Below, piece by piece: positions 14,817-23,752 of a stretch of 39,405 bases of DNA; the stretch's first letter is position 1, and every line of letters starts with the position of its first letter. Below the pieces are notes generated by a model. That model did not search any database and was not told the origin of the DNA. It worked only from the letters and a program-made list of their open reading frames with translations. A program made the position numbers and the translations under genes. The stretch covers positions 1-39,405 of the forward strand of contig JAOMEV010000025.1 of NCBI GenBank assembly GCA_028346125.1. Direction: 5' to 3'. Source of the DNA: Bacteriovoracales bacterium (GTDB taxonomy: Bacteria; Bdellovibrionota; Bacteriovoracia; Bacteriovoracales; Bacteriovoracaceae).

Positions 14817-16526
14817 TTAAATACTTAAATCCTGTCCTTCAACTTTGTTCATATAGAACTCAAAAAAGAGCTTACCAACAAAATAAGAAGTATAGACAGT
14901 GGCCACGATTCCAATGAGAAGAGTTACGGCAAACCCTTTAATTGGTCCAGTTCCAAAGTTAAGCAAACAAAACCCAGCAAGAGCTGTTGTTATGTTCGCA
15001 TCAATAATCGTCCAAAAAGCATGGCCGAAACCATTATCAACCGCTTTATAGTTTCCAACACCTTTTCGTTTTTCTTCTCTGATCCTTTCATAAATAATGA
15101 TACTAGCATCGACCGCCATACCAATGGTTAAGGCAATACCTGCAATACCCGGTAATGTCAGAGTCGCTTCAAAGCCCACAAGACAGGCCAAAACAAAAAG
15201 AATATTCAGCCCCAGACAAACAACAGCGATCATTCCGGAGGCCCTGTAATAGTAAATGATAAAAAGGAAGACGAGAGCACAACCAACTAACCCAGCAAAG
15301 CGAGCGTATTTGATAGAGTCTTCACCTAAGCTTGGCCCCACAGTTCTTTGCTCAAGAAAATCAAGCTGAACGGGAAGAGCACCGGCCCTTAGAACAAGAG
15401 CTAAATCTCTGGCCTCTTTTAAAAGAGCGTTGTAACCGGCAGAGCCCAAAGTAATTTGCGCCCTTCCACCACCAATTCTGGCCTGAATAACGGGGGCACT
15501 ATAAACGTTTCCATCAAGGATGATGGCCATTCTTTTACCAATACTGGAACCTGTAGTTTCTTCAAAAACTTTTGCTCCACTAGATTTAAAGTCAAGAGAG
15601 ACATAAGGCTCATTTTTTCTCTGGTCAATACTGACTCTTGCATCTTCGAGAGAGTCTCCAGTAAGACGAGCATTGGCCTCAACAAGGTAAGGTATTTTTG
15701 ATTCCAGTTCATTTTTGAACTTGTTCATTTTCTTTTCAAAAGCAAGCTCATAACCTTCAGGAAGGTCCTTAGCGATATGCCTATTAAGCTTCTCGACATA
15801 AATACTGAAGCGCTCGCCCTTTTTATAAACAATTCCAGCGTCCTCACCTTTTGTCACCCACTCGTTCATAACGGACAGAGGGGTCTCATCATTGACAATT
15901 CTGAACTCAAGCTTGGCGGTCTTTCCGATAAGCTCCTTCGCTCTTTTAATGTCTTTAACCCCAGGAAGCTGAACAATGATTCTGTCCTTCCCCTGAGAAA
16001 GAATTTCAGGTTCAGTAACCCCAAATTCATCAATTCTGTTACGAATAACTTCAATGGACTTGGTCACTGATTGCTCTTCCAAAGTTGTTTTCTGAACTGC
16101 GGCCAGTCCATACTGAAGAGTACGTCCATCCTCTTTTGTTAAACGGACATAAGAAGCCGGGAAATATTTTTTAATCGTTTCTTTGGCCTTTAGAACATCG
16201 GCATCGTTAGTAACGATAATACTTTGCTTTGGATCTTCCACTCTGGAATCATCCAAGGCCCCTACTGAAATTTTAATTTCTTCTTCTTTGAGGAGATACT
16301 CGAATTTTCTCGCATAACCTTTGATTTCATCCCGGTAGACCTTATTAAAGTCAATCCCCAGAATCATATAGAGACCACCCTGGAGGTCCAACCCAAGACT
16401 AATTTTAGACTTAACAGGAAACTTCGCCTCATCATCAAAATTAAAAACCGTTGGAATAACGGCCATAATCGAAATCACACTTACTACTAGTAAGAAAGTG
16501 AAGCGGTACCACCAACTTCTCTTCAT
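14817..16526 (-). CDS. secD: Protein translocase subunit SecD
   Basis: The 569-residue SecD has an N-terminal membrane helix, then SKISLGLDLQGGLYM (conserved D-L-Q-G-G), a large periplasmic P1 domain with EVIRNRIDEFGV and QGKDRIIVQLPGV, and five C-terminal helices with GIALTIGMAVDASIIIYERIREE, in which the Asp lies in the proton pathway. I place the start at ATG 16526 because GAGGAG lies eight bases upstream; an earlier in-frame ATG 45 bases upstream has none. SecD captures substrates emerging from SecYEG and prevents backsliding. It is followed by secF and preceded by tatA. Confidence 0.97.
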   Translation of the reverse strand: MKRSWWYRFTFLLVVSVISIMAVIPTVFNFDDEAKFPVKSKISLGLDLQGGLYMILGIDFNKVYRDEIKGYARKFEYLLKEEEIKISVGALDDSRVEDPKQSIIVTNDADVLKAKETIKKYFPASYVRLTKEDGRTLQYGLAAVQKTTLEEQSVTKSIEVIRNRIDEFGVTEPEILSQGKDRIIVQLPGVKDIKRAKELIGKTAKLEFRIVNDETPLSVMNEWVTKGEDAGIVYKKGERFSIYVEKLNRHIAKDLPEGYELAFEKKMNKFKNELESKIPYLVEANARLTGDSLEDARVSIDQRKNEPYVSLDFKSSGAKVFEETTGSSIGKRMAIILDGNVYSAPVIQARIGGGRAQITLGSAGYNALLKEARDLALVLRAGALPVQLDFLEQRTVGPSLGEDSIKYARFAGLVGCALVFLFIIYYYRASGMIAVVCLGLNILFVLACLVGFEATLTLPGIAGIALTIGMAVDASIIIYERIREEKRKGVGNYKAVDNGFGHAFWTIIDANITTALAGFCLLNFGTGPIKGFAVTLLIGIVATVYTSYFVGKLFFEFYMNKVEGQDLSI

Positions 16527-16608
16527 TAAAGACTCCTCAAGTAAGAAATAAAACCGGATACTACCCGGCACATATGCTAATATAGAAGATTTCTAGTCAC
16601 TTAGGCAA

Positions 16609-16824
16609 CTAGGAAGGAGGACCTTTCGTTTGACTAGGCTCCTTTATTTCTGGGGTTGCCTCGTTTTGGCTTTGCACCTCGTCAACCAAATCATCTTTGG
16701 CCTTCTGAAATTCCCTAATTCCCTTCCCTAGGCCTCTGGCCAACTCAGGAAGTTTTTTAGGTCCTATAAAAATAAGGGCCATAAAAGCAACAAGGAGAAG
16801 CTCTCCTCCACCTAGTCCAAACAT
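16609..16824 (-). CDS. tatA: Sec-independent translocase subunit TatA
   Basis: The 71-residue protein has the TatA pattern: one membrane helix with GELLLVAFMALIFIGPKKLPELARGLGKGIREF, that is a short hydrophobic span, the FGP hinge, and an amphipathic helix, then an acidic, flexible tail. TatA oligomers form the pore for folded proteins with twin-arginine signals. TatB and TatC are not in this window. GGAGCG precedes the ATG. Placing tatA between yajC and secD links both export routes in one operon, which is seen in several delta-type lineages but not in E. coli. Confidence 0.93.
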   Translation of the reverse strand: MFGLGGGELLLVAFMALIFIGPKKLPELARGLGKGIREFQKAKDDLVDEVQSQNEATPEIKEPSQTKGPPS

Positions 16825-16837
16825 TTAGACGCTCCTG

Positions 16838-17176
16838 CTATTTATCTTTTTTAACAACCTCAAAAATCTTTTCAGAAAGTCCACCAATCTGACTTCTTAA
16901 AACTTTGAGTTTGTTACCTTCATCAATATCCATAGTCACAACTTTTTCAGTCAAACCAACGATTTTTCCGAGAACGCCTGATTTTGTATAGATATCATCA
17001 CCCTTTTTAAGGTTCTTAAGAAGGGCCTGTTCCTCTTCCATTTTTTTCTTTTGAGGACGAATCATCAAAAAATAGAAAATGAAAAAAATGATAATAAAGG
17101 GAGCAAATTGAACAAGAGGGTTAGGTTGTGCCCCACCAGCAGCTTGAGCGTAAGCAGAACTAAATAAGAAATCCAT
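16838..17176 (-). CDS. yajC: Sec translocase auxiliary protein YajC
   Basis: The 112-residue protein has one membrane helix (FAPFIIIFFIFYFLMIRPQKKKM), with the family-typical F-x-L-M-I-R-P-Q-K-K end, and a cytoplasmic KGDDIYTKSGVLGKIV domain, conserved in YajC. It associates with SecDF and SecYEG. The N-terminus ends in alanine-rich AQAAGGAQ before the helix. ATG 17176 has an AAGGA ribosome binding site; a TTG codon one position upstream is in frame. Tgt lies 62 bases upstream on the same strand. Confidence 0.95.
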   Translation of the reverse strand: MDFLFSSAYAQAAGGAQPNPLVQFAPFIIIFFIFYFLMIRPQKKKMEEEQALLKNLKKGDDIYTKSGVLGKIVGLTEKVVTMDIDEGNKLKVLRSQIGGLSEKIFEVVKKDK

Positions 17177-17238
17177 CAAACATATCCTTTTAATTAAACA
17201 GTGATTATTTTCAACTAAGAATGTACGATGATACGCAA

Positions 17239-18354
17239 CTAGTCAACGTATTCGTTAGATGAATACTTGTTATAGAAGTTGGAATAAAATTCGTCAAATC
17301 GGTCTTCAAAAATTGCTGAACGTGCTGTTTTTACCATTTGCAAATAAAAATGAAGGTTATGGTAAGTGATTAGCTGCCCCGCAAGATATTCTCCGACATT
17401 ATAAAGATGGCGGACATAGGCCCTTGAATAACGACGACAGACCTTACATTCACACTCAGGGTCCGGAGGCAGTGGGTCTTCCTTAAACCTTTCTTTCTTA
17501 ATATTGAGAGGCCCCTTCGAGGTTAGAAATTGTCCATTACGGGCATTCCTTGTAGGAAGAACACAGTCAAACATATCTAGGCCATTTTTGATTCCAGTTA
17601 AAACATCAAGAGGCTTTCCAACTCCCATGAGGTAACGGGGCTTATGTTCAGGCATTGTGCAAACAAAGGAATCACAGAAATCAACCATTTCCTGGTTTTT
17701 TTCGCCTACTGAAAGTCCCCCAATAGCAAGCCCTGGAAAGTCGAGTTCTTCTAACCTTTGCATACATTCAGTTCGAAGCTCAATATCCAATCCCCCTTGA
17801 ATAATACCAAAGAGAAACTGGTGATCCTTTAATTGATAATCGCGGCATCTTTTGGCCCAGCGAAGAGTAAGCTCCATACTTTCTCTTAAGCGCGCCTTAG
17901 AAGCGGGAAGGGCCGGACACTCATCAAAGACCATAACAATATCACTACCAAGGGCCCTTTGAATTTCCATTGATTTTTCAGGTCCGATAAAATGAGATGA
18001 TCCATCGATATGGCTTTTAAAAGTAACTCCATCTTCCGTTACCTTGTTAAGCTGGGAAAGAGAGAAGACCTGAAAACCTCCAGAGTCCGTTAAAATTGGT
18101 TTGTCCCATGACATAAATTCGTGAAGCCCGCCACTTACTTTTTCAATGAGATCATGGCCTGGCCTTAAATAAAGATGATAGGTGTTTCCTAAAATAATTT
18201 GGGCCTGCATTTCTTCAAGGTCTTCTTGAGTGGTGGCCTTAACCGTTCCCCTGGTACCTACAGGCATAAAAATGGGAGTTTCAATCTCCCCATGAGCGGT
18301 TTTAATGATTCCTGCTCTTGCCTTCCCTGATTGGGCCAATTTTTTAAAAAACAT
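17239..18354 (-). CDS. tgt: Queuine tRNA-ribosyltransferase (TGT)
   Basis: The 371 residues form a TIM-barrel that exchanges guanine-34 for the queuosine precursor preQ1 in tRNAs with GUN anticodons. Seen in the sequence: PVGTRGTVKA, DSGGFQVFSL (with the general Asp), GGLSVGEK near 215, and DCVLPTRNARNG near 270, containing the catalytic Asp and substrate-binding residues. The C-terminal zinc site is CECKVC followed by YHNLHFYLQM. Length is normal. It follows queA by 11 bases, and together they make and finish the queuosine precursor. Confidence 0.97.
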   Translation of the reverse strand: MFFKKLAQSGKARAGIIKTAHGEIETPIFMPVGTRGTVKATTQEDLEEMQAQIILGNTYHLYLRPGHDLIEKVSGGLHEFMSWDKPILTDSGGFQVFSLSQLNKVTEDGVTFKSHIDGSSHFIGPEKSMEIQRALGSDIVMVFDECPALPASKARLRESMELTLRWAKRCRDYQLKDHQFLFGIIQGGLDIELRTECMQRLEELDFPGLAIGGLSVGEKNQEMVDFCDSFVCTMPEHKPRYLMGVGKPLDVLTGIKNGLDMFDCVLPTRNARNGQFLTSKGPLNIKKERFKEDPLPPDPECECKVCRRYSRAYVRHLYNVGEYLAGQLITYHNLHFYLQMVKTARSAIFEDRFDEFYSNFYNKYSSNEYVD

Positions 18355-18365
18355 ATTCTTCTCTC

Positions 18366-19433
18366 TTATTTTAAAATCAACATGGCATCGCCATAAGAAA
18401 AAAAGCGATAATCTAGATTCACCGCCTCTCGGTAAAGCTCCATGGTTTTTTCTCTTCCAACCAAGGAGCTAACCAGCATAAGTAAAGTCGACTTGGGGAG
18501 GTGAAAGTTAGTTATAAGGCCTGAAACTGATTTCACATCTTTACCAGGATGAAGAAAAATATCAGTTTTATAATCTACGTGGGCCTTGGCCATAAATTTT
18601 CCTGATTCATTAACTGAAGACTCCAAAGCACGTAAAGATGTGGTTCCCACACAGAAAACTTTTCTTCCCTCTTTTTGTGCTTGAAGTATCTTGTCCCTAT
18701 TTTCTGGGGAATAAAAATAATGTTCAGTATGCATCTTATGGTCTTCAAGATCCTCTGTTTTAACAGGGGCAAAAGTCCCTCTTCCTACATGTAAAGTAAC
18801 GAAGGCCTTTTCAACTTTTTTAGATTCCAGTTTAGAAAACACTTCTTCAGTAAAATGGAGGCCGGCCGTCGGTGCTGCAACAGAACCCATATCCTTAGCA
18901 AAAACGGTTTGATAATCCGATTCATCTCTCTCGTCAGACTCCCCTTTTCTAATATAGGGAGGAATAGGAATTTTTCCCCAACGACCTAGAACATCGTCTA
19001 TAGGGGAGCTTAGAGTGATCCAAAAATGTCCCTCTTCAGTAACCTCTTTGATCTCGACAAAAACCTCATCCCCCACAAGATACTTATCACCTTTTCTTTT
19101 TTTACCAGAAGACTTGATCAAGCATGGATAGGTCCCATCTTCCCGGGCATCGTAAGAAAGGATAAAGAGCTCTACTTTTCCTCCGCTTGGTTTTTTGCCA
19201 AATAGACGACAGGAAAAAACTTTGGTTTGATTTAAAAGGAGAAGGGAATCCTCTGGTAAAAAATTGGGGAGTTCAGAAAAAAGGGTGTGACTTATGGAGT
19301 TATCACTTATTCTGTAGACCATAAGCCTTGAACAGTCCCTTTGGGCCATCGGTCTCGAGGCAATAAGGTTTTCTGGCAATTCATAATTGTAAGAACTTAA
19401 TTTTAAGTCCAAATTTTCTCTTGAAATTTCCAC
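18366..19433 (-). CDS. queA: S-adenosylmethionine:tRNA ribosyltransferase-isomerase QueA
   Basis: The 355-residue QueA transfers and isomerises the ribosyl group of S-adenosylmethionine onto preQ1-modified tRNA. It carries YELPENLIASRPMAQRDCSRLMV near the N-terminus, GSVAAPTAGLHFTEEV near 190, HVGRGTFAPVKTEDLEDHKMH near 220, GTTSLRALES near 265, and the C-terminal LITNFHLPKSTLLMLVSSLVG. The start is uncertain: the listed first codon is GTG at 19433 with no clear ribosome binding site, and TTG seven codons later (19412) would begin the protein at the usual QueA N-terminus. First gene of the operon; its promoter shares a 21-base gap with the divergent 19455 gene. Confidence 0.95.
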   Translation of the reverse strand: MEISRENLDLKLSSYNYELPENLIASRPMAQRDCSRLMVYRISDNSISHTLFSELPNFLPEDSLLLLNQTKVFSCRLFGKKPSGGKVELFILSYDAREDGTYPCLIKSSGKKRKGDKYLVGDEVFVEIKEVTEEGHFWITLSSPIDDVLGRWGKIPIPPYIRKGESDERDESDYQTVFAKDMGSVAAPTAGLHFTEEVFSKLESKKVEKAFVTLHVGRGTFAPVKTEDLEDHKMHTEHYFYSPENRDKILQAQKEGRKVFCVGTTSLRALESSVNESGKFMAKAHVDYKTDIFLHPGKDVKSVSGLITNFHLPKSTLLMLVSSLVGREKTMELYREAVNLDYRFFSYGDAMLILK

Positions 19434-19454
19434 CTTTTATGCCACCATTTTTCT

Positions 19455-19739
19455 ATGAAGAATCTAATTCTGTTTTCTTTCTTTTTTACCACTGTTGTTT
19501 GGGCCAATTTACCTCCCCCAAATCAGGCAGGCGAAAGACTCTCGCAAGAGCTCCAATTTCTTGAGTCAGAGGTACTCTATTGGGAACCCAAAGCCCCGAA
19601 TATTGCCTCTAAAGAAGAAGAAATTCAAGATCAATCTTCCACAATGCACAAAATAGAGGAAGAAAAGGTCGCAAAAAAGAACCTCAGGCCTTTAAAACCT
19701 ATAAAAAGACCTATCGCAGAATGGCGCAGGGCACGATAG
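19455..19739 (+). CDS. Small exported protein of unknown function
   Basis: This is a 94-residue product with a signal peptide (MKNLILFSFFFTTVVWANLP, probable cleavage after WAN). The mature part is 75 residues, acidic in the middle (EEEIQDQ) and strongly basic at the end (RPLKPIKRPIAEWRRAR), with proline-rich segments. It looks largely disordered. No ribosome binding site is obvious and only 21 bases separate it from queA, so the two starts compete for space. It ends three bases before the convergent 19743 gene. No family recognised. Confidence 0.6.
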   Translation: MKNLILFSFFFTTVVWANLPPPNQAGERLSQELQFLESEVLYWEPKAPNIASKEEEIQDQSSTMHKIEEEKVAKKNLRPLKPIKRPIAEWRRAR

Positions 19740-19742
19740 CAA

Positions 19743-20024
19743 TTAGGAGAATAAAGAGGGAAGAAGAGGTTTCAAAACCTTTTCACTCTTTTCAACAACT
19801 TTTTCTAAAGACTCAACCAAGGCATCGACCCAAGACTTAAGAAGCTCCAAAGAGCCAAAGTTGTCGACTTGAGAAACAAGATATTCAAAAAATTGTTCTA
19901 AAAAAGCAAAATAGGGCCGAAGGCCCAATTTAGACATTATGAACTCCCATGGCCCAGCTACTTCTTCAACATCTTGTCCATCAGTTGAGACAACAAATAG
20001 GGGGTTTTTCTTTTTTTCGGTCAT
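19743..20024 (-). CDS. Small protein translationally coupled to an orphan ParA
   Basis: This is a 93-residue product, with ATG overlapping the stop of the ParA gene by four bases (ATGA), so translation is coupled; AGGAAGGA lies nine bases before the start. The first 30 residues include PLFVVSTDGQDVEEVAGPWEF, the rest is helical with many leucines and lysines (FFEYLVSQVDNF, then ESLEKVVEKSEKVLKPLL), possibly an amphipathic or membrane-facing end. Tight coupling suggests a partner or adaptor of the ParA. I recognise no ParB-like DNA-binding motif. Confidence 0.7.
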   Translation of the reverse strand: MTEKKKNPLFVVSTDGQDVEEVAGPWEFIMSKLGLRPYFAFLEQFFEYLVSQVDNFGSLELLKSWVDALVESLEKVVEKSEKVLKPLLPSLFS

Positions 20025-20902
20025 TGTTGTAATCCTTCCTGTCTCCAATCTTCTATCAGACCAGCAATATGCTCAAACTGACCTTGGAGCTTATTAAACT
20101 CTTTACCCTTAAATTCAAAAACAGACTTTTTTTCGGCCTGAGACCTTACAATCGAGGCCCTATTGTAAAAGGGGTCTACAACTTTAGGCTCACCAAATCT
20201 CTCCTGTAAACCATTAACTATTTTTTCTAAATCAACCCCTTCCTGTTTTCTCCTGTAATCAACAAGATTCGGAATATGGGCCAAAACTTTAGGAGTTTGT
20301 GTAATTCCCATGTCTTCTATATTTTCCAAGACTTCATAAAGGTGATCCACACCTTTTCTTGAAAATTCATCAGGCCTAAAAGGGACTAAAAGACCATCTG
20401 TCGCACAAAGAATATTTACAACCAAAAGGCCCAAAGTTGGAGGCCCATCGATCACAACATAATCATAAAAATTGAGAATATTACTTTTTTCCAAAAAGCG
20501 CTTTAAAATTAGCTGACGGGGTGATGAAACTCCTGCGACCGAAAGCTCAAAGCCTGAAAGCTCTTCTCCAGAAGGCAAGAGGTCGATTTTTTCATTACGA
20601 ACAACGACCTCTGTAAAAACCACAGGTGTATGGAGGGGCTTCAATTCTCTTACTGAATTCAAAAGAAGGTGGAAAATATTTTTATCACTCTCGAGCGAGA
20701 CACCTTGAGAGCACAATAAACTTAAATTGGCCTGGGGATCCATATCCAAACAGAGAACTTTCTTTCCTTGATGAGAAAGAGCATGGGCCACATTAAAGGC
20801 CATCGTGGTTTTACCCACTCCACCTTTTTGATTCAAAAGAGAAATCACTCTCCCTTTTGGTCTAGGTATTTCTTTTGATTCTTTGTTAAAAAAAAGTCCC
20901 AT
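20021..20902 (-). CDS. ParA/Soj-family ATPase without a ParB
   Basis: The 293 residues form a deviant Walker A ATPase: KGGVGKTT at residues 29-36 within VISLLNQKGGVGKTTMAFNV, DMDPQANLS near 57, and DYVVIDGPPTLGLL near 150 with Walker B-type Asp. These ATPases dimerise on ATP and position chromosomes, plasmids or protein clusters by nucleoid gradients. No parB or parS-like gene accompanies it; the coupled 93-residue protein follows instead. That arrangement fits an orphan ParA that positions some other cellular structure. ATG follows AGGGATG. No membrane segment is visible. Confidence 0.87.
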   Translation of the reverse strand: MGLFFNKESKEIPRPKGRVISLLNQKGGVGKTTMAFNVAHALSHQGKKVLCLDMDPQANLSLLCSQGVSLESDKNIFHLLLNSVRELKPLHTPVVFTEVVVRNEKIDLLPSGEELSGFELSVAGVSSPRQLILKRFLEKSNILNFYDYVVIDGPPTLGLLVVNILCATDGLLVPFRPDEFSRKGVDHLYEVLENIEDMGITQTPKVLAHIPNLVDYRRKQEGVDLEKIVNGLQERFGEPKVVDPFYNRASIVRSQAEKKSVFEFKGKEFNKLQGQFEHIAGLIEDWRQEGLQQ

Positions 20903-21015
20903 AAAATCATCCCTGTTGTAAAAGTGCCTTTCCTATGACCCCAACATCCTAGCATAAGAAAATTACCTTTGGCGCTTGAAAAATAAACCCTCATTAAAAA
21001 TTAACTATTCCATGT

Positions 21016-21021
21016 TACACT
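21016..21021 (+). promoter_or_regulatory. -10 box candidate of a leaderless transcript
   Basis: TACACT (21016-21021), six bases (TTTGTC), then ATG at 21028. TTAAAA lies near the -35 position about 18 bases upstream. There is no ribosome binding site between the box and the start, matching the leaderless pattern at 6762 and 11394. Confidence 0.4.
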
Positions 21022-21027
21022 TTTGTC

Positions 21028-21900
21028 ATGCAAAAAAGAGTCGTCTTTTTCCTTCTTTTGTTCGTAACAGAGGTCCTTTCTGACGAGCTTGTTCGTATTC
21101 AAACTGTTTCTAAAGACCGGTCAAGCTTTGTTGTGGCCTTAGGAAAAGGTGATGGCATTCAGGTAGGACAAAGCTCTCTTTTTTCAACAAGAAAAATTTC
21201 TTTAATGGCCAGTGCCGTGGAGGTCAATCGCTATTATTCCCTCTGGAATATTTCAGAAAAAGAGGGAGTCGTTCCTTTTAAAAGGAATCAATTTGTCAAT
21301 TTTAGTAAACAGATCAACTCTATTTTTATAGAGGTTCCCCGGCTTCATAAACTTCAAGCAGATGTCTTTCACAAAGAGAAATATTATTGGATGGGTAAAT
21401 GGAATTACTCCTTTAGTCTTTCAGAGTCGGTTTCTGGCGCCAGTTCAAGTGACCAGGTTTTACGAACAGGTTCTCATTTTGAAATAGGTTATGTTAGAGA
21501 CTGGACAACCAAACTCGACTGGGGAGTCGGGTTTCGCTATGACAGGGAGGTCTCGTCAAGGCAAAACCCTGGTCTTGAAATTCCTAACGCCAAAATTTTT
21601 GTGACGGGTGACATCTATTACCACTTTTCTCACCTTGGAGAATCCAAAATCAACCCCTATTTAGGGTTAGGGCTAGGTATAGGTTACTCAAACACCTCTA
21701 TCAGTAGCACTGTTTCAAAAGGATTTGCCATGATTCTTCCAGCTCTCAAAGTCGGACTTCAAACAGAGGTCGCAGAGTCCAAATTTCTTCTTTTTGAAGG
21801 GGTTATTGAGTCCGTAAGTGCAACTGAAACCTTTGGAGACGGGACAGAGCAAAAAACAAGTACACTTAATGCTAAAGCCGCTGCTGGCCTTAAATTCTAA
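21028..21900 (+). CDS. Predicted outer-membrane beta-barrel protein
   Basis: This is a 290-residue product with a signal peptide (MQKRVVFFLLLFVTEVLSD, cleavage after VLS). Residues about 20-75 form a small domain (VSKDRSSFVVALGKGDGIQVGQ) resembling the beta-rich N-terminal parts of other secreted proteins. From about 110 alternating beta-strand sequence follows: GVGFRYDREVSS, KIFVTGDIYYHF, NPYLGLGLGIGYSN, and a C-terminal strand ending AKAAAGLKF with a terminal Phe, typical of outer-membrane barrels. Substrate unknown. ATG sits 7 bases after a -10-like box. It is divergent from the ParA gene and convergent with the oxygenase gene. Confidence 0.75.
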   Translation: MQKRVVFFLLLFVTEVLSDELVRIQTVSKDRSSFVVALGKGDGIQVGQSSLFSTRKISLMASAVEVNRYYSLWNISEKEGVVPFKRNQFVNFSKQINSIFIEVPRLHKLQADVFHKEKYYWMGKWNYSFSLSESVSGASSSDQVLRTGSHFEIGYVRDWTTKLDWGVGFRYDREVSSRQNPGLEIPNAKIFVTGDIYYHFSHLGESKINPYLGLGLGIGYSNTSISSTVSKGFAMILPALKVGLQTEVAESKFLLFEGVIESVSATETFGDGTEQKTSTLNAKAAAGLKF

Positions 21901-21903
21901 GAA

Positions 21904-22890
21904 TTATCTTAAAAGACCTATTTCTTTAAGCCTTTGAAGAAGAAAATCGTTCGCCAAAATATCTGGATATTTAGCACCCGCTCCAACACAGGAAGGAAGG
22001 CACTTTAAAACAGCTTCAGGATTCGGATGAACGAAAAAAGGCATAGAAAAGCGAGAGGTCTGGGCCTCATCAGGGTTGACAACTCTATGAGTCGTCGCTG
22101 GGATAACATCATTAGTCAATCGGGAAAGCATATCGCCAGAATCAACGACAATCTGATCTGATTGACTCTCCACTTTTAACCATTGCCCGTCTCTGTCTTT
22201 AAGCTCTAGACCTGAGTCAGTGGCGCCAACAAGCATGGTGATCAAGTTAATATCTTCATGAGCCGCGGCCCTTATTGAATTTTTAGTATCTTGACCTTCT
22301 ACAGGAGGATAATGAATGGCCCTTAAAATAGAATTCCCATCTTCGATCATTCGACTAAAGGTCCCTGGCACTAAGTCTAAAGCGGTTCCCAAAGCCTCTA
22401 GAAGAGTATGGCTCATCTTGTCCATTGTTTGAAAAAGGTCTAAGAGAACTTTTTTAAACTCAGGAATCTCACTAGGCCACATATTTGGATTGTAGATTTT
22501 TCCAAAACGGTGACCTTTTTCAAGCTCTCTACCGACATGCCAGAACTCTTTAAGGTCTGGAAAATCTGAATCTTTAGCGTGTTCGGAAAGAAAGGGAGTA
22601 TATCCTCTTTGCCCACCATTAGCAGAAGCATATTCTTCTTTTACAGTTTTGGGTAAAGAAAAGAATTTCATCACTTTTTTATAAGAGTCTTCAACTTGTC
22701 TCATCTTTAAAGGGTGATCATTTAATACAATAAAGCCATAATCAATGAGTCCCTCGTACAGATTATCAATGAAACGGATTCGTTCAGATTGAGTTCCGTC
22801 GGTATAAGAGCGAAGACTGAGTTCTGGAACTTTACGGACTGGGTGATGACCAAAGGAGGTAGATTCTATAACCTGGGTATTGGTTGCCAT
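21904..22890 (-). CDS. 2-oxoglutarate/Fe(II)-dependent oxygenase (isopenicillin N synthase family)
   Basis: The 328-residue protein has the fold signatures of IPNS-like oxygenases. It opens with VPELSLRSYTDG and YGFIVLNDHPL, then carries the metal pair in AAHEDINLITML (His and Asp of the HxD motif), the distal His in TTHRVVNP, and the 2-oxoglutarate anchor Arg in SRFSMPFF. All three iron ligands are present, so it should be active. The substrate cannot be read from sequence. I place the start at ATG 22890, which has CAGGA upstream; the longer frame to 22932 starts MGDKPWFLTHQEKF and lacks one. The gene is divergent from the START-domain gene. Confidence 0.9.
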   Translation of the reverse strand: MATNTQVIESTSFGHHPVRKVPELSLRSYTDGTQSERIRFIDNLYEGLIDYGFIVLNDHPLKMRQVEDSYKKVMKFFSLPKTVKEEYASANGGQRGYTPFLSEHAKDSDFPDLKEFWHVGRELEKGHRFGKIYNPNMWPSEIPEFKKVLLDLFQTMDKMSHTLLEALGTALDLVPGTFSRMIEDGNSILRAIHYPPVEGQDTKNSIRAAAHEDINLITMLVGATDSGLELKDRDGQWLKVESQSDQIVVDSGDMLSRLTNDVIPATTHRVVNPDEAQTSRFSMPFFVHPNPEAVLKCLPSCVGAGAKYPDILANDFLLQRLKEIGLLR

Positions 22891-23047
22891 GAATTTTTCC
22901 TGATGAGTTAAAAACCATGGCTTATCTCCCATATTAAGACTTAGTTAGTCAAGTAATTTTGGCAGAACAAAACCGATTTCCATAGAAAAAAATCTTGTAT
23001 ATAAAAAGTGTGTAAAATTCATTAGTTCTACCCGTTGGAGTAAAAAG

Positions 23048-23752
23048 ATGCTCAGTAAAATACCATTTTTCTCTTTTCTCGTCCTGTTCCTATCTTTCCA
23101 GGCTACTGCCCAACCGCCCTCCTCTGTATTGAAAGGACAATGGACCCCTATTTTTGAAAAAAATGGCATCAAAGTTTACAAGCAGAAACTTCATGATAAC
23201 CCCCTTTTGGCCCTTCGCGCCCATGGTAAGCTCAATTCTTCCATTGAAAGCCTCCTCACCATCTTCAGGGACGTAAAAGGGTCACTTCAATGGGCCCCTC
23301 GACTTAAAAAAAGGGTCATCTTAAAAAATATTTCTGAGAGTGAAGCGATTGTCTACGAAGTAAGGCAACTTCCTTGGCCCTGTAAAAACAGAGATCTCGT
23401 CCTGCACAATAAGCTCTTATTTGACAAGCAAAACAAGTCTTTAGTTCTAAGAACGTGGTCCGTAGATGGGCTTCCCCAAGATCCTGGAAATCCCGAATTT
23501 GTAAGAGCAAACATATCCTACAGTGCTGTAACGATGAAACCTCTATCTAAAGAAACAACTAAAGTCGAAATTGTCATACATATTGACCCCCGAGGGGACA
23601 TACCAAAGTGGCTCGTTAACCTTATTCAAAAAAATTGGCCTTATAAATTTTTAAAAAGAATGGAAAATAGAAGTCATGTGATTAAGCCTCAACTTGGCCC
23701 TAAGTTAAAAAAGTTTGTAGCAGATCTTTATTTAACAAAACCCTATCTTTGA
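23048..23752 (+). CDS. Exported START-domain (lipid-binding) protein
   Basis: The 234-residue protein opens with a signal peptide (MLSKIPFFSFLVLFLSFQATAQ, cleavage after TAQ) and then one START-type helix-grip domain for nearly its full length: EKNGIKVYKQK, LTIFRDVKGSLQWAPRLK, YEVRQLPWPCKNRDLV and a C-terminal amphipathic helix (WLVNLIQKNWPYKFLKRME). START domains hold a lipid or hydrophobic ligand in a deep pocket; in bacteria their ligand is usually unknown. Export to the periplasm is unusual enough to suggest lipid handling in the envelope or at the prey boundary; this last point is speculation. GGAG is eight bases before ATG. It ends overlapping the REC gene by ten bases. Confidence 0.85.
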   Translation: MLSKIPFFSFLVLFLSFQATAQPPSSVLKGQWTPIFEKNGIKVYKQKLHDNPLLALRAHGKLNSSIESLLTIFRDVKGSLQWAPRLKKRVILKNISESEAIVYEVRQLPWPCKNRDLVLHNKLLFDKQNKSLVLRTWSVDGLPQDPGNPEFVRANISYSAVTMKPLSKETTKVEIVIHIDPRGDIPKWLVNLIQKNWPYKFLKRMENRSHVIKPQLGPKLKKFVADLYLTKPYL

